DNA of 64,000 bases from Lepas anatifera (taxonomy: Eukaryota > Arthropoda > Thecostraca > Lepadidae), in contig JAOTON010002272.1 of assembly GCA_034440635.1 (NCBI GenBank), positions 314,501-378,500 of the forward strand. The letters are read 5' to 3'. Shown one piece after another: positions 23,732 through 34,576 of this stretch. The notes under the pieces were generated by a model. The model ran no database searches and was not told the DNA's origin. It saw only the letters and a program-made list of their open reading frames with translations. Each line of letters starts with the position of its first letter. Within the stretch, counting starts at the first letter, position 1. Position numbers and translations under genes: made by a program.

Positions 23732-23860
23732 TTGGGGTTATCGACGCACCACTGCCGGTCATGGCGTGCCAACTCTCCGTTAGGTTTGCCGCTGCCTTGT
23801 TCAGCCGCCGGCCTTGACCCGGTGGCTATGGAGCCAGCTACGCTGACCACACACCCCTCC
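23732..23860 (-). mobile_element. tRNA-derived SINE, same family as 49799-49970
   Basis: The minus-strand head contains GTGGTCAGCGTAGCTGGCTCC, and the tail ends CGATAACCCCAAAATA. Both ends are shared with the copy at 49799-49970 (GTGGTCAGCGTAGC near the head, CGATAAGCCCCAACA at the tail). The middle is diverged. Confidence 0.6.
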
Positions 23861-23993
23861 ATGATCCTGCTGCCGTGCTAAAGCTGCACGTCTTGTTGTT
23901 ATAGGTGGTTTTAAGCACTGTTTCTACTGTCGCCAGGCATAATCCTTCATCCTCCAGCGGTAATATGACACCTGACCACTCTAGAAAGTTCGA

Positions 23994-24371
23994 TCACTCT
24001 TCTAATGTTTCAAGAAGCACTAACAGTTCTGCAAGACTCCAAAATCGCAAGCCGTCATAAACCAGATTTCGTCTAGGTCCGCTTTTGTCCTCTCTTGCAC
24101 TGCGCACACCTTCACCGCCATTTACAGCCTGTTGCAGCAGCTGATACAAGAAGATGCCGAAGGCGGCCCAAGTCAAGGTGGTGAGGACTGTGCCGATCTC
24201 GGGGAGAAGTGCGTACAAGTTGAAGCTGCCTACGGCGGTGCCGTATCCCCCGTGTCCGTACGATGACACTCCGTAGGGTGAGGATGCACTTGCAGTCTGG
24301 GTTAGCGGGGATGAGAGCAGACTGTATGGCCAGGGGAAATGCCTGGGAGTGGGACCGATAGCTGTCTTCAT
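23994..24371 (-). CDS. Unrecognised small single-pass membrane protein (B), probably an internal exon
   Basis: The minus frame is up to 125 codons. It has a Ser/Gly/Tyr-rich section (SPYGVSSYGHGGYGT), then a hydrophobic segment (IGTVLTTLTWAAFGIFLYQL), then LQQAV. An acceptor-like cggtcccactcccag precedes the S/Y/G-rich part, and a possible donor gtaaat follows LLQQA, near 24126. The downstream NGGEGVRSAREDK part may therefore be intron. The order of segments parallels protein A at 16432-16839, on the same strand about 7.5 kb away. The two may be tandem paralogues or exons of one family. No known domain is recognised. Confidence 0.42.
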   Translation of the reverse strand: MKTAIGPTPRHFPWPYSLLSSPLTQTASASSPYGVSSYGHGGYGTAVGSFNLYALLPEIGTVLTTLTWAAFGIFLYQLLQQAVNGGEGVRSAREDKSGPRRNLVYDGLRFWSLAELLVLLETLEE

Positions 24372-25423
24372 GTATACCGGTGAATATGTTCTCCAACATG
24401 CGAAGTGTCAGTCTCACTTTTTCAAGGTGTTTGACGGTACAGAAGGCTTCTTATTCCTGCCTGTTGACTATGACTAAAGGTGATTTGTAGTACCTTAATC
24501 ATTTCATCAGTTTAAGAAAATCGAGGCGTCAGTCTCCGGCTTTAACGAAAAGCACATCCATTAGTTAATGATCATTCTGTCATCCAGCTGTTTCAGCCAA
24601 TTGCCCCGCTGTAATAAGTCACCGGCTTGGAACACGGAGTCAAAAGTCTCGCGCTTCCACCAGAAGCTGAAGAGTACCTTTGCTACGAGTTCTTAAACTC
24701 TGCTTTGCCAAAGGACGTAGTGTCGGCACAATGCGACGTTCCGCGTGAATCGAGTCAGGAACAAGTCTCCACACATCGGCACCCTCTCCTCAGAGCGGGT
24801 AATCGTTTCCGCGTCCAAATGAGCCGTTACACTTGCACCTACCCCAAAATCAGAAATCTGTCACCAGCACTGTCCACGTCACGTCACGTCACGTCGCAGC
24901 GTAACGCGCACTCCCGCCTCCGCACGCACTCTGCAGCGGCGGACTCGGCGGTTCGCGCCGGCTCCGCGGGTGGCGCCACCGTCGCTGTGGGACCGTTGCA
25001 GGCGGCCGCTGCGGAAGACTGGCTGTGGGGAGATGGTCTCGCAGAGCGGTAGGACACGGTAGCTGTAGCTGGCAGACGGTGACGAGTGCGGGCTCTTGTC
25101 ACCGTTACTGACATTTCACGGCCGCCGACCGGGATGTCTTAGGCACGCAGGCGGGTCTAACGACCAGGGACTGAGCACGATATTTGAAAGGAGAACGGTC
25201 TTGAACATTCCCCTCTGTTTGATGACGCTAACTTCGCTGTCAGGCATTCTGGTGACACTCTCCGCTCTGAATCCTTCAGTTGACCAAATGTGGTTGGTTG
25301 GGTTGGTATCTGCGGATATTTGTTGTGTCAGCTGCGCCTTCCTGTTTCCCTGTGTATCTCTTATCTTTAGCAGGAGACAGTCCCAACGTTGGAAGACCTT
25401 GGAAGAGCGAGCCGAAAGGAAAG
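24372..25423. other. GC-rich tract with CpGs, no supported gene
   Basis: The stretch 24870-25100 is GC- and CpG-rich and contains a (ACGTC)4 run. It lies upstream of protein B on the minus strand, so it could be that gene's promoter or first exon. That is inference from position alone. Long frames here have no domain. Confidence 0.35.
24876..24895. repeat. (ACGTC)4 simple repeat
   Basis: Four perfect ACGTC units. Overlapping CACGTCAC makes this a cluster of CRE/bZIP-like half-sites. Confidence 0.8.
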
Positions 25424-25596
25424 TTTGGAGCTTTACGACACATCGGCTGCTGAGGTCATGTGGTGATGCCAGCCCCCACCCTGTGGAGAGGGTATTTTGG
25501 GGATCGGATAGACTTATGCAGAATACCAGCCCGGGGATTTGAACCCGGAGCAGTGGCGTGGATGTCGAATTATCTTCCCCGCGCCGTCACATCCCC
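25424..25596 (-). mobile_element. tRNA-derived SINE, same family as 43483-43654
   Basis: The minus strand has head GGGGATGTGACGGCGCGGGG, a near-perfect B box (CCGGGTTCAAATCCCCGG) and a 3' end GTAAAGCTCCAAA. The copy in the ephrin intron shares head, B box and the 3' part GGTG..GCTGGCA..ATGACCT..GTAAAGCTCCAA. Head and tail define a family of about 175 bp. Confidence 0.75.
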
Positions 25597-25886
25597 AAGC
25601 TGAAGGGATTGCGTGGAACATATAAATTTAGTAAACTAAACACAAATGTTGGCACTCATACGCCTGGCCAGAGGCTAAATAAGTTCTGAACTTACCAATA
25701 TAGTGCAAATTTCGAGGAGCCGGGGAGCCGGTAAATATTTCATTTTTCCCTACAAGGTCATTTTTGGTATTTTGGTCTATGGATATTATGGACACTATGG
25801 ACTTGCAGATTTAAGCCAGAAACGAGCTGGGATTTTGTTTATTTGGAGCTGGGGTACTCTGGTATCTTCAGAATCTGCTCGGAACC

Positions 25887-27429
25887 ACTCACGCTGTAAA
25901 AAATGATGGATTTTAGCGCATTTTGCTATGAGCCATTTCTATATAAAATAATTATAAGCTTATTCCGGAGTGAGTTCTCTTTCGGAAATAATTCCCGCCA
26001 TGGATAAGAAAATACATTCTGTATGCTGCAGGAGTATGTTATGAATTCTGTGTTCAAATGTATTTAGCTATACGCTCATTTCGATATCAGCCTACTGGCA
26101 CAATATAAACCGTATACTGTCAGGCGTATATTATGTCATGTGGTTTTCAAATGTATTTTGGTGTCCGCTCCTTGGGGTATCAGTCTACTGACACTATTTA
26201 AAACTGATTGGGAAATGCGTTTTTCCGCCATTTTTTTGTTCTCCGACGCCCGCCGCGACCGCCATATTGCATTCTGATCGTCGCAACTTCCTTCGTGGTG
26301 TCAGGCAAAAGCGATCGTTGGGGAGGAAATACCGCTGAATCCTGTTGACAAGTGTTGAACTTTTGCTGGCACGTAAACTGATAACATTATAAGCACGTAA
26401 CACTTATCTTATGAACACTATATTAAATACATATTAGCAACTGTATCAATAATGCATATAGATGACCCGCTGCCGGTTATAAGTGAGGAATGTATAGAGG
26501 AACCATTCCCATTTCCAAACAATAGTTTCGATAACATTCAGTTCAATTATATCAAATATTATATTTGAAATAATTTTCTTTTTTCTGAAGCCAGTCAGGT
26601 TTTGGCCAAAGCCTTGAGGGTGGCCATGAATGCTGTGATCAAGGGTGTATGCCATATATTTTCAAGCGGGAGGGCCAGAGGCCACATTGAGGGGTGGGGT
26701 TGCGGTAGCTCCTCCAAGCCCCCTCGAACTGTTAGTTTTCAATGTTTTTCACCGCACAAGTGGATGGGGGGGTGAACCACAACTTCCCAACAATGAGGGT
26801 CTGTCTCACCAGGCGCCTTTGGTGGTGACACCTGGCTGTGATGACTCTGATAATACTGGCTGTAAGATTTACATGAGAATTTGAAAATTCTTTACTGCAA
26901 TTCAGTGAGAGGAGTCCCTTTCTTTTCGCTGTTGAGGTGACCTGAACGTTTTGGACGTCTTGTGCGTTTGAAAATTTCATCCAAATAATGCATAGTATCC
27001 GGATATTAAAACACGGCTTCTCGGCATTTTGGTTTTCTGATACTGAAATAGATTCCAATATCCGCCGTGTATCCGGAAATTTAAATATCCGGATACACGG
27101 CGTGTACTGGAATGATGTGCGAATTTCATCCGGATAATGACCGATATCCGGGAAGTTGAATACATTTCCTTCTTATTTTAGTATCCGGATATTGAAATCC
27201 GGATTCCACTATCCACCGTGCATCATAATCCGGGTGTTTCAGAATCCGGATAATGAACGGTATCCGGATATCAGAATCCATTTTTGTATTCTGGAGGTCC
27301 GTCACCTACTTCAAGTATCCGTCTTCGCATTCCATTATGAGGATACAAAAATGAACCATCCATTATCCGGATAAAACTCGCACATCATTCCACTCTACGA
27401 AACGTATACTCATTTTTTACAGTGTGAGT
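25887..27429. mobile_element. Candidate 1.5-kb terminal-inverted-repeat element
   Basis: ACTCACGCTGTAAAAAATGA at 25887-25906 is the reverse complement, with one mismatch in 20, of the sequence at 27410-27429. No clear target-site duplication is visible and no transposase frame is present. The interior includes an AT-rich left half and an array of TATCCGGATA palindromes at about 26995-27370. Age or nesting may obscure the real ends. Confidence 0.5.
26995..27370. repeat. Irregular array of (T/A)TATCCGGATA palindromes
   Basis: Nine TCCGGA cores, mostly within ATCCGGATA, are irregularly spaced over about 375 bases and alternate with GAATG or CATTAT text. The motif is its own reverse complement, so the array looks alike on both strands. 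No coding frame explains it. Confidence 0.7.
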
Positions 27430-27964
27430 CGCTTGGGTTTGCTGATAAACGGACTGACACGGTCCTATAACACCCAGGCGTGCTCATCATGAACCGTTTT
27501 AGAACACAATGCAGAAGACTTATACAAAAGAAAATGCGTCGGCTCCGAGTTTCCGAATTTTATATGTAGACTTTAGAAGGTGGATAATGCCACCACGTAG
27601 CTGCCACTATGACAGTACTTTTTCCTCCTGTAAGAGATTCAGATCCTCCGTGGGAGCGCGCTACCATGATAATGAGACGGAAAAGGTGGCATCCTTTTGG
27701 AGGGAGCCGAAGAACGTCTGCGCTGTCCTCTGTGAATACCACCATTTGTTACCATTATCATTTATTTTCCATTTGTACACATACAATTAAATATGAAACA
27801 CTCGCGAGTGGTACAAATCCCACATAATGGTGACATAAATCTGAGTACTTCTCGTTGTACTGTATGACTTAAACATGATCGCAGCCGCACCGAGCCATCC
27901 GCCCCACCCACCGCTCCCGAGCCAAAGACAAACCACAGTCATCCGCATGTCCTCAAATATTGTA

Positions 27965-28002
27965 TTGTAGAGTGAATTTCTTTAAAGAAATTTACTCTAC
28001 AA
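27965..28002. repeat. 38-bp near-perfect palindrome
   Basis: TTGTAGAGTGAATTTCTTT is followed directly by AAAGAAATTTACTCTACAA. The arms are 19 bases with a single mismatch and no loop. A transcript would form a short hairpin, probably too short for a microRNA precursor. Confidence 0.85.
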
Positions 28003-28659
28003 TTGATTCAATTCGATTCAATTGAATCTAATGTGAATTGTCGATATGCTTTTGCAATTCGGGATATACAATTTTGCAATACCAATGCCTGCTCGAGGTA
28101 TCAAAAGAGAAATGTACGGAGGTGGCATGCATACACGAGAAAATATTATTCATTGCATTTGATTTATCATTCATTGCATTTGCATCTGACTAGCGAGGCA
28201 TAGTATACCTATCTGAGATATACATATCATCCCTTATGGCTATATTAGGCTTAGCTTAGCTTAGTTGTTTTTGGTGTTGTTTCTAAGAAACACGAGCCCT
28301 GAGAGAATGAACCGCGCCAAACATCGTCTCAAACTGAGCTCTGACACAAGACTCGTCCGACTTTCGTACAATACTCATAACAGGTGAGGATGGTAAAGAT
28401 GGCGCCAGCGTCAGCTGACCGTTACAACAGAGAGCGTCACCTCAGACCTGGTGGGCAGCGACGGAAATAATAGTGGAGTAGGTGCAACATCAGTGTACGT
28501 TACTCCGGATCAAACGTTTAAAAAAGACTTAGGTTTTTGCTTTTACTTTTCTTTGGCCATGGCGTTTGCTCAACATGCTTTTTTTATTTTGCTAGAATGA
28601 TCCATAGTCTGGATCATACTATTCTAAAATTACATTTGCTGGTTAATTTAGTACCCAAT

Positions 28660-28865
28660 TTAAACCCATTTAACCAATGACGTCACGGGTCTACAAATAT
28701 GGTTCAAACTCGGATTGAGAGTAGAAGATGGTAAGGGACTTCCAGCGCCGTTTCAATTTTGCCGTATTACCTCCGGTTTCCGAGATTGTAGGAGGGGGAT
28801 TCTATCTAACCCCCCCCACCCCAGCAGTGATGGGTGCTAAAAGAGCCCAGGCGGTGCTGGGTTAC
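28660..28865 (+). repeat. Dispersed repeat containing TGACGTCACGGG (partner 36215-36410)
   Basis: Shares, in order, TGACGTCACGGG, GGTTCAAACTCG, GTAGAAGA-GGTAAGG, TAACCTCCGGTT or its near match, AACCCCC and CAGTAGTGGGT or CAGTGATGGGT with 36215-36410. The spacing is similar and the orientation is the same. The CRE-like TGACGTCA is retained in both. Confidence 0.65.
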
Positions 28866-30442
28866 GCTTTGAAAACAAGACAAGGTAGCAGATATAAAAA
28901 GTACGGCGGCGCTGTGCAACGCTTTCTTTGTTATATGTGAAAACAGATTATAGGGGCGAGTAACTATCCATCCTCCTACTGGTGAGTGTTAGAAGTGCTT
29001 AAGGTATGAGCCGTTTTCATAAAACTCTACCTTTGAAAAATCCTACAGTTGAGACCATGATAACAAGCGTAGCTCCGATAACTACATGACGAGTTTTGAG
29101 AAAAAACATTTTCAAAACTCTCAAACCTCACATTAGTTGTGATATGTGATTTTCGAGCAGTTTTTCAATTTCAATATTTTTAAAATGTTCTGCCAACTGT
29201 TAAAAGGTTTCTTTAAAACAATTTTGCTAATCACCGTGGCCGGTAACTAGTCCCTAGAGCACAACATGCCGACAAAAAATGAGACGCAATCAAGGCTGGG
29301 GTAGGTGACACACTTCCATCATTTAAGGTGCATGACTGTGACAAAATAGAGATTCTGACTGCATGGTCTAAACTAAAACTACCTATTTTTGAGATGCAGA
29401 CTTAGCTTGTAACCAGTATTTCAATTTAGTAAGTCTTCTCTTCAATTGTACAGAGTACCAATGGTGATTTGATATATGCACCATGTTCAGTTTCTGCTTA
29501 AACGATAGACCCCGCTGCAGAAAACCTGGACACCGCTGTCACTGTTGCCAGTTTTAACATACGACACAATGTGAGGATACAGTCAACGTGGTTGGACCAC
29601 AAACAGCCAAACATGATTTTAAGTTTAAATTTATGTTAAACATTAATTATTGTAGATAAAATACATGAGCTATTGGCCTTTTCAAACAATACGACCCAAT
29701 AGTCGCAATTGGCAGTAGTTTGCGGGAAGTTGCCGGCTACAAACCTGGAAGGTGACAGGGAAATGTTGAAACAAAAGTGATTGCAAGCATATGTAAAGCA
29801 TTACCAGTGATACAAAGCATTCATTAAATAATCGTCTGCCCAATCATTCATAATTTCGAAAAAAGTCAAATTTATGTTTCTTCCATCTTCAAACCAGCGG
29901 TCCATTTTACCTGAACTTAGTATCTGGTACGTCCGAAGAACGACTATAATTACAAAAAAATAGCTGTGCAGAAAATCGACGGAAACTGCGCAACAGCGAC
30001 AAGACAATGTGCGCGGGAATTGAGTGCTGTGAAGATACGATAATGTAAAGCCTGCCGACCTACAGCTTATGAGGTGTAGTAAGCAACGCACAGGAACCTG
30101 AACTGCATGGAGTTAGAGTAGGATTTTGACTATACGCTGGATCTTCCCATGGTATGAAGATTTCAGTACCTATGTATCTATTGGGCCCATAGATATAATA
30201 TTACCTATATGCAGGTTCGTTGCCTGAGATTTATTCTTGGAAGGGCGGATAGATCCCAAACAGGTCATAATTGGAAGTGGGATGCGATTTTGGGCATTTG
30301 GGCTGTTTCTGAAAACACTACCTAATGTGCACTTTAACAACACATCTTCGTAGGTCTAAATGCATGCAGGTAATAGGGGAAGATGCAAAAAGACTGAATC
30401 TAGTCCGTAATTTTTTCAAGGCATCCTTTCCTGGTTCGAGAG

Positions 30443-31469
30443 TTAACCCGCGCCCCACCGGGGGTCCGGCGCCACGTTCGCCGCACCGGGGACCATCGAT
30501 GCCCCCTCTAACTCCGAAAATATGGGGGTTAGCGTAAGTCTACAAGTGCATTGAAAGCTTGCATGAATTTAGTAACAAATTATTTTCATGTTTAAGCGAT
30601 CAGGTTAATGGTTTAATCTCCAGAGGTCAAGTTAGGTCAGGATATGCTATTTTCACTCAAATATGCAATGCTTAAGCAAACTTGGCATAACTCTTATGCC
30701 ATTAGAGCTATTGACACATAGTAAGTACATTTGATAGGACACTGCCAGACCTTTTTCCGCTATATGAAACGTAATGGTCTCCCGCCAGTGGTTTTACCTC
30801 CAGAGGTCGCCTCGTGACCTCAGATGACCTGACATCATAAAAGGTCAGAAAGGGACCTTTTGCATATAAAATAAAAGCCAGTGACAAGACATACGCGATG
30901 GTGTTTGATTTAGCACTCTAGCTTAACTAGATCAAAAGTTATCGTCAAAATACTGTTTTTGACCCCTGGTGACCTTGGATGACCTCGAAGAAGTCAAAGG
31001 GAAAATGTGACCCTTGGGATCCGTGAAAGGTGTCAAAGAACGCCATCCTGAGCAAGCTGAGCATTTGAAATGTTTTTTTTGTGAGTTTTAGATCATAAGA
31101 CAGCTTTTCCCATGCCTTTTCAATGGGAGAGTTCACCTCGTGACCTGACTTCTGGTCACGAAATCTAAAAATCTGGATATACACCTTGTAGGCCCTGGAG
31201 GGTCATGAATTGTAGGAAGTTTCAAATCGATCAATTAGAAATGTAGTCTTATAGAGCTCAAAAGTTGAAGTGAGGTGACCTTGGTTAACCTTGCCTGGTG
31301 ACCTGACCTTTAGTGACTCGGGGTAAAAATTTTCAGGGATGGTGGGAAAATAATGGGGTGAAAGGTAGAGCCCTCAACCGCAGTTCTGCACCTCGTCGTT
31401 TTTCTGCTATCTTGAAAAAAACCTTAGGGGGGCATCGATGGCCCCGTGGCCCCGTGGGGCGAGGGTTAA
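30443..31469 (-). mobile_element. TTAA-flanked inverted-repeat element, copy 4
   Basis: TTAA at 30443-30446 and 31466-31469. The longer terminus is on the left (CCGCGCCCCACCGGGGGTCC) and the shorter on the right, as in copy 2. It matches copies 1-3 along its length and contains the same AGGTCA-rich interior. There is no open frame of note. Confidence 0.78.
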
Positions 31470-32139
31470 GAGAGTGACCCCATTCCCCGCCCCTGCTTTC
31501 GACAACCATGCGTCTGTGACCTTATGTGGGATAGTAGCTTAGTGGGGGAAGCTGTGATCAGAGCTCCCAATGGTAGCTATGCTCCTAATGTCTATGCTCT
31601 TAATAGTCTACCTTCCTGATAAGAGCTTTTTCTTATAATAGCTACGTTCTCATTTATGGAAAAAAACACTCACAATTGGAAAAGCTCCTTTCAAAAATTT
31701 AAACTCCTTAAAAGTGGAAGTGCATGTCAGTGGGAAAAATTGTGGTCAGAGTTTCCAATACTAGTTGCGATCCCAATACTGGGAACAATGACCCATAATT
31801 TCAAACGCTCCTTCCAAGAATAAAAACGCCTTCCAAAACTGGAAACACATGTGCTAGTACTTTAATGCTGTAATGGTATGGTGTTTTAATTCTGTCTGCA
31901 AAACCATGTCCGTTTGAACCGTGTCGAAAAGGAAGAGACATGTGAAGGACATTCAGCATATTGGAAATAGCACACACACATGCAATCACAACTTCCAGCT
32001 CCGTGTGACAGAGGAGGCATGCTTCACGCTGCGTTCGTGACAGTCAGCATACTTTCTGCACCTCTGGACCTGAATGGTATTTCATTTTTATCGACAGTCG
32101 TATTCTAAGGGCCAAGCGACAGTGCCAACTCTCCTGCCG
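31470..32139. other. No feature recognised
   Basis: AT-rich sequence with irregular recurring CTCCTAAT, CTCTTAAT and CTCCTT text at 31570-31820, too diverged to call a repeat. Confidence 0.35.
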
Positions 32140-32830
32140 GGAGACTTCGACGACCTCGCTGTGAAACAAAACAATAACACCAGAACTGTATTCATGGTCA
32201 AGTGAGGAGCACCGGAATCTTTGCTTTTAGAGACTGCAATCAGCCCACAATGACACAAGACAATAGCACCAAACCAGCACCTGACGAGTAAGTAGGTAAC
32301 CCCGATGACGGGGGTCAGGGAGACTACAACAGCTCTATTGTGGTAGCCACCCATACTACAAGATCGGAGACTGCATTGACGACCTGGTAAGTAGCACTGG
32401 TGAAGTCACCCTGTGTAGACTGCAATAACTCTATGGTGACACAAGACAATACCACCAAGGGCCTGGAGACTGCAGCGTTGACTAAGTAGGTAACTCCGAT
32501 CTCTTTGCTTCCGGAGAATGCAATAGTTCATTACAACTTATGAGGGTGGAGACTGCAGTGGTGACTAAGTAAATAACTCCGATCTCTTTGCTTCAGGAGA
32601 ATGCAATAGTTCATTACAACATATGAGCTTGGAGACTGCAGCCTTGACTAAGTAGGTAACTCCGATCTTTTGTTCAGGAGAATGCATAGTTCATTAGGTA
32701 CAGTTTATGAGGGTGGAGACTGCAGTGATGACTAAGTAAATGCTCCGTATCTGCTTCCGGAGAATACAGTAGTACAGCACACAATACAACGCCATGAGCA
32801 GGAAGACTGCATCGGCAGGAAGATTCTTCA
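32140..32830 (+). repeat. Degenerate tandem array, ~83-bp unit
   Basis: Four clear units start GGAGACTGCAG at about 32465, 32548, 32631 and 32715. Each continues with TTGACTAAGTAGGTAACTCCGATC-like text (in pieces) and TTCATTA..ATGAG. More diverged relatives extend left to about 32140 (GAGACTGCAAT, CAAGACAATA) and right to GGAAGACTGCATCGG near 32800. Confidence 0.75.
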
Positions 32831-33499
32831 CCACTGGAGAAAGGCATTTAAATTTGCTCAGTACTTCTTGGGGTCCAGTTTAGCCCGATAGTTGAAGTAG
32901 TGTATGCCTAATCCACCAAACCAGAAGCACGCACGTAATTTTCCGGTCGAAGACGAGACGACAATTATCAGGGAAATTAGGGTCCTTGTGCGCTTTGGTT
33001 ATCGGAGTGTCTTTGTGAATGTGAGCAGGGCTAGGCATTTGCCTCTGAATGTGTTTGTGAACTTTGTGACTGCAGTTAAAAATAGCTAATTTGATAGTGG
33101 GCTCTTACCGGATATGATAGTCAAAATGGCTTGGACACAAAACATAAGCTTCCGTCGTATTTCTACATGGGTATACTTGGACCTCAAAAACGATATGACC
33201 AAAAAAGTGAACAAACATTTTCAGCAAAGATCAAGCGGGCTATCTGGTGCGATCATTTGACTTCCGTTACATAGTATGGATACTGAAATAAAGGGGAAGG
33301 AGCAGCAGGGGAGGAAAAAACCTCAAACCTGTCGCCAACTAATGTCTAACACTGAAAGCTGTCGCCTTAAACTTTTAAATATAGGCAATTAATAAAGTAC
33401 ACATAATACGACAAATAGTACCTACGTTTATACAAAACAGCCAGGCAACAACATTCCCGAATTTTCAATGAGGCTTACTGAACATCACACATATGCGTA
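32831..33499. other. No feature recognised
   Basis: Between the tandem array and a SINE. Short open frames only, with no domain or repeat. Confidence 0.35.
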
Positions 33500-33652
33500 A
33501 ATCTGCCACCTGTGTAGAGGGAAGGCTGCCACAATCACTGCAAAACGACGCCCGGGAATTGATAATTTACGCCCAAAATTTACGCCCTGGAATTGAACCC
33601 CCAATCCCATAGTCGCTAGTCTGCCGCTTTACCAACCGAGTTACAGCGACCA
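33500..33652 (-). mobile_element. tRNA-derived SINE with well preserved tRNA head
   Basis: On the minus strand, GGTCGCTGTAACTCGGTTGG gives an A-box-like TAACTCGGTTGG and is followed by AAAGCGGCAGACTAGCGACT. The B box is GGGGGTTCAATTCCAGG. The 5' and 3' ends of the tRNA-like part do not pair into an acceptor stem, and the sequence continues (TTTTGCAGTG..GGCAGCC), so I call a SINE rather than a tRNA gene. The right end is certain; the left end is approximate. Confidence 0.65.
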
Positions 33653-34313
33653 TTATTCAATCAGCGATGGCTAGGAAACTATCTGCCTTTTAATAGGTGA
33701 TGTTTACCGTCGTCGTCAAAATCAAGGAGAATATTATATTTTCTGAGGGGTGGAAATATTTCCAACTTCAATTTAAAGTGAAATGATCACTCACAGTATC
33801 AAAACTTAAGTATTATCTTAAGGTAATTGAAAATATCGAAGGTAGTATTCAAACTTTGCACAGTAATAATTCTGCTCTTTGTTTACATTTCGAGTGCATG
33901 GGCGGAGCACGTGTTAATGACACAACGGAGCTTGTCGAATGCGCCGAAAGTGCAACAAACTGGTTTTTGCCTGCAGGTACGAATTGCTAGTGAACAAATA
34001 CCTCCCAATTATCCTTCAACCAGTGGTCAAATCTGAGAATCAACCGAATAACTCACGAATTAGATGAAGAATTGTACGTGTGTGTCAGCAATTTTTAAAT
34101 GCAGGTGACACTGAACAGAGGCTGTTCTCCAATAATCAGGAACTGGTGTCGTACCCTGTGGATCCGGAAATTCTTGTGGTCGCTAGCTGTTGTCTTCCGA
34201 AGGCCATTGCTGGCCGTAGAAAAGCAGCAAAGGGACGTGACTACTAATTTGACATTTGTGAGCCACTTACTTTATTTGCCACAAAGTCCTGCCTTTTGAA
34301 TCGTCTATCGTGA
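33653..34313. other. No feature recognised
   Basis: AT-rich DNA with small frames only. Confidence 0.35.
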
Positions 34314-34576
34314 CATTGGCGGATCCAGGATTTCCGATCGCGTGGAAGAGTGGGTGCAAAAGTTGGGGCGCCATCTGAACCATGAGGATGCCCTTTTTGG
34401 GCGAAAACCCCCATTTGTGGGGACGCCGGTACTTGCATCCTGAAGGGGGAGAGGGTGGGAGACGATATTTCAGGTGGAGCCATCGCCATTTCAGGGGGCC
34501 CGTGATCATTTCTGGGGGAGGCGAACTTTGATGGAGGGGGGGTCAAGTGCCTCGTTACTTCCTAGATCCGCCTATG
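34314..34576. mobile_element. Short (263 bp) inverted-repeat element
   Basis: CATTGGCGGATCCAGGA at 34314-34330 is matched in reverse by TCCTAGATCCGCCTATG at 34560-34576, with 2 mismatches in 17. The interior is GGGGG-rich and non-coding, so this looks like a MITE. No target duplication is obvious, and the superfamily is unknown. Confidence 0.5.

Larger units (their letters stand above)
27430..30442. other. Intergenic DNA, no supported gene
   Basis: Contains a 38-bp palindrome at 27965-28002 and one copy of a dispersed repeat at 28660-28865. The rest, including all of 28870-30440, is AT-rich without recognised structure. Confidence 0.4.

Noticed and set aside
33588..33652. tRNA gene
   Set aside because: A and B boxes are good, but the 5' and 3' ends do not form an acceptor stem and a SINE body follows.
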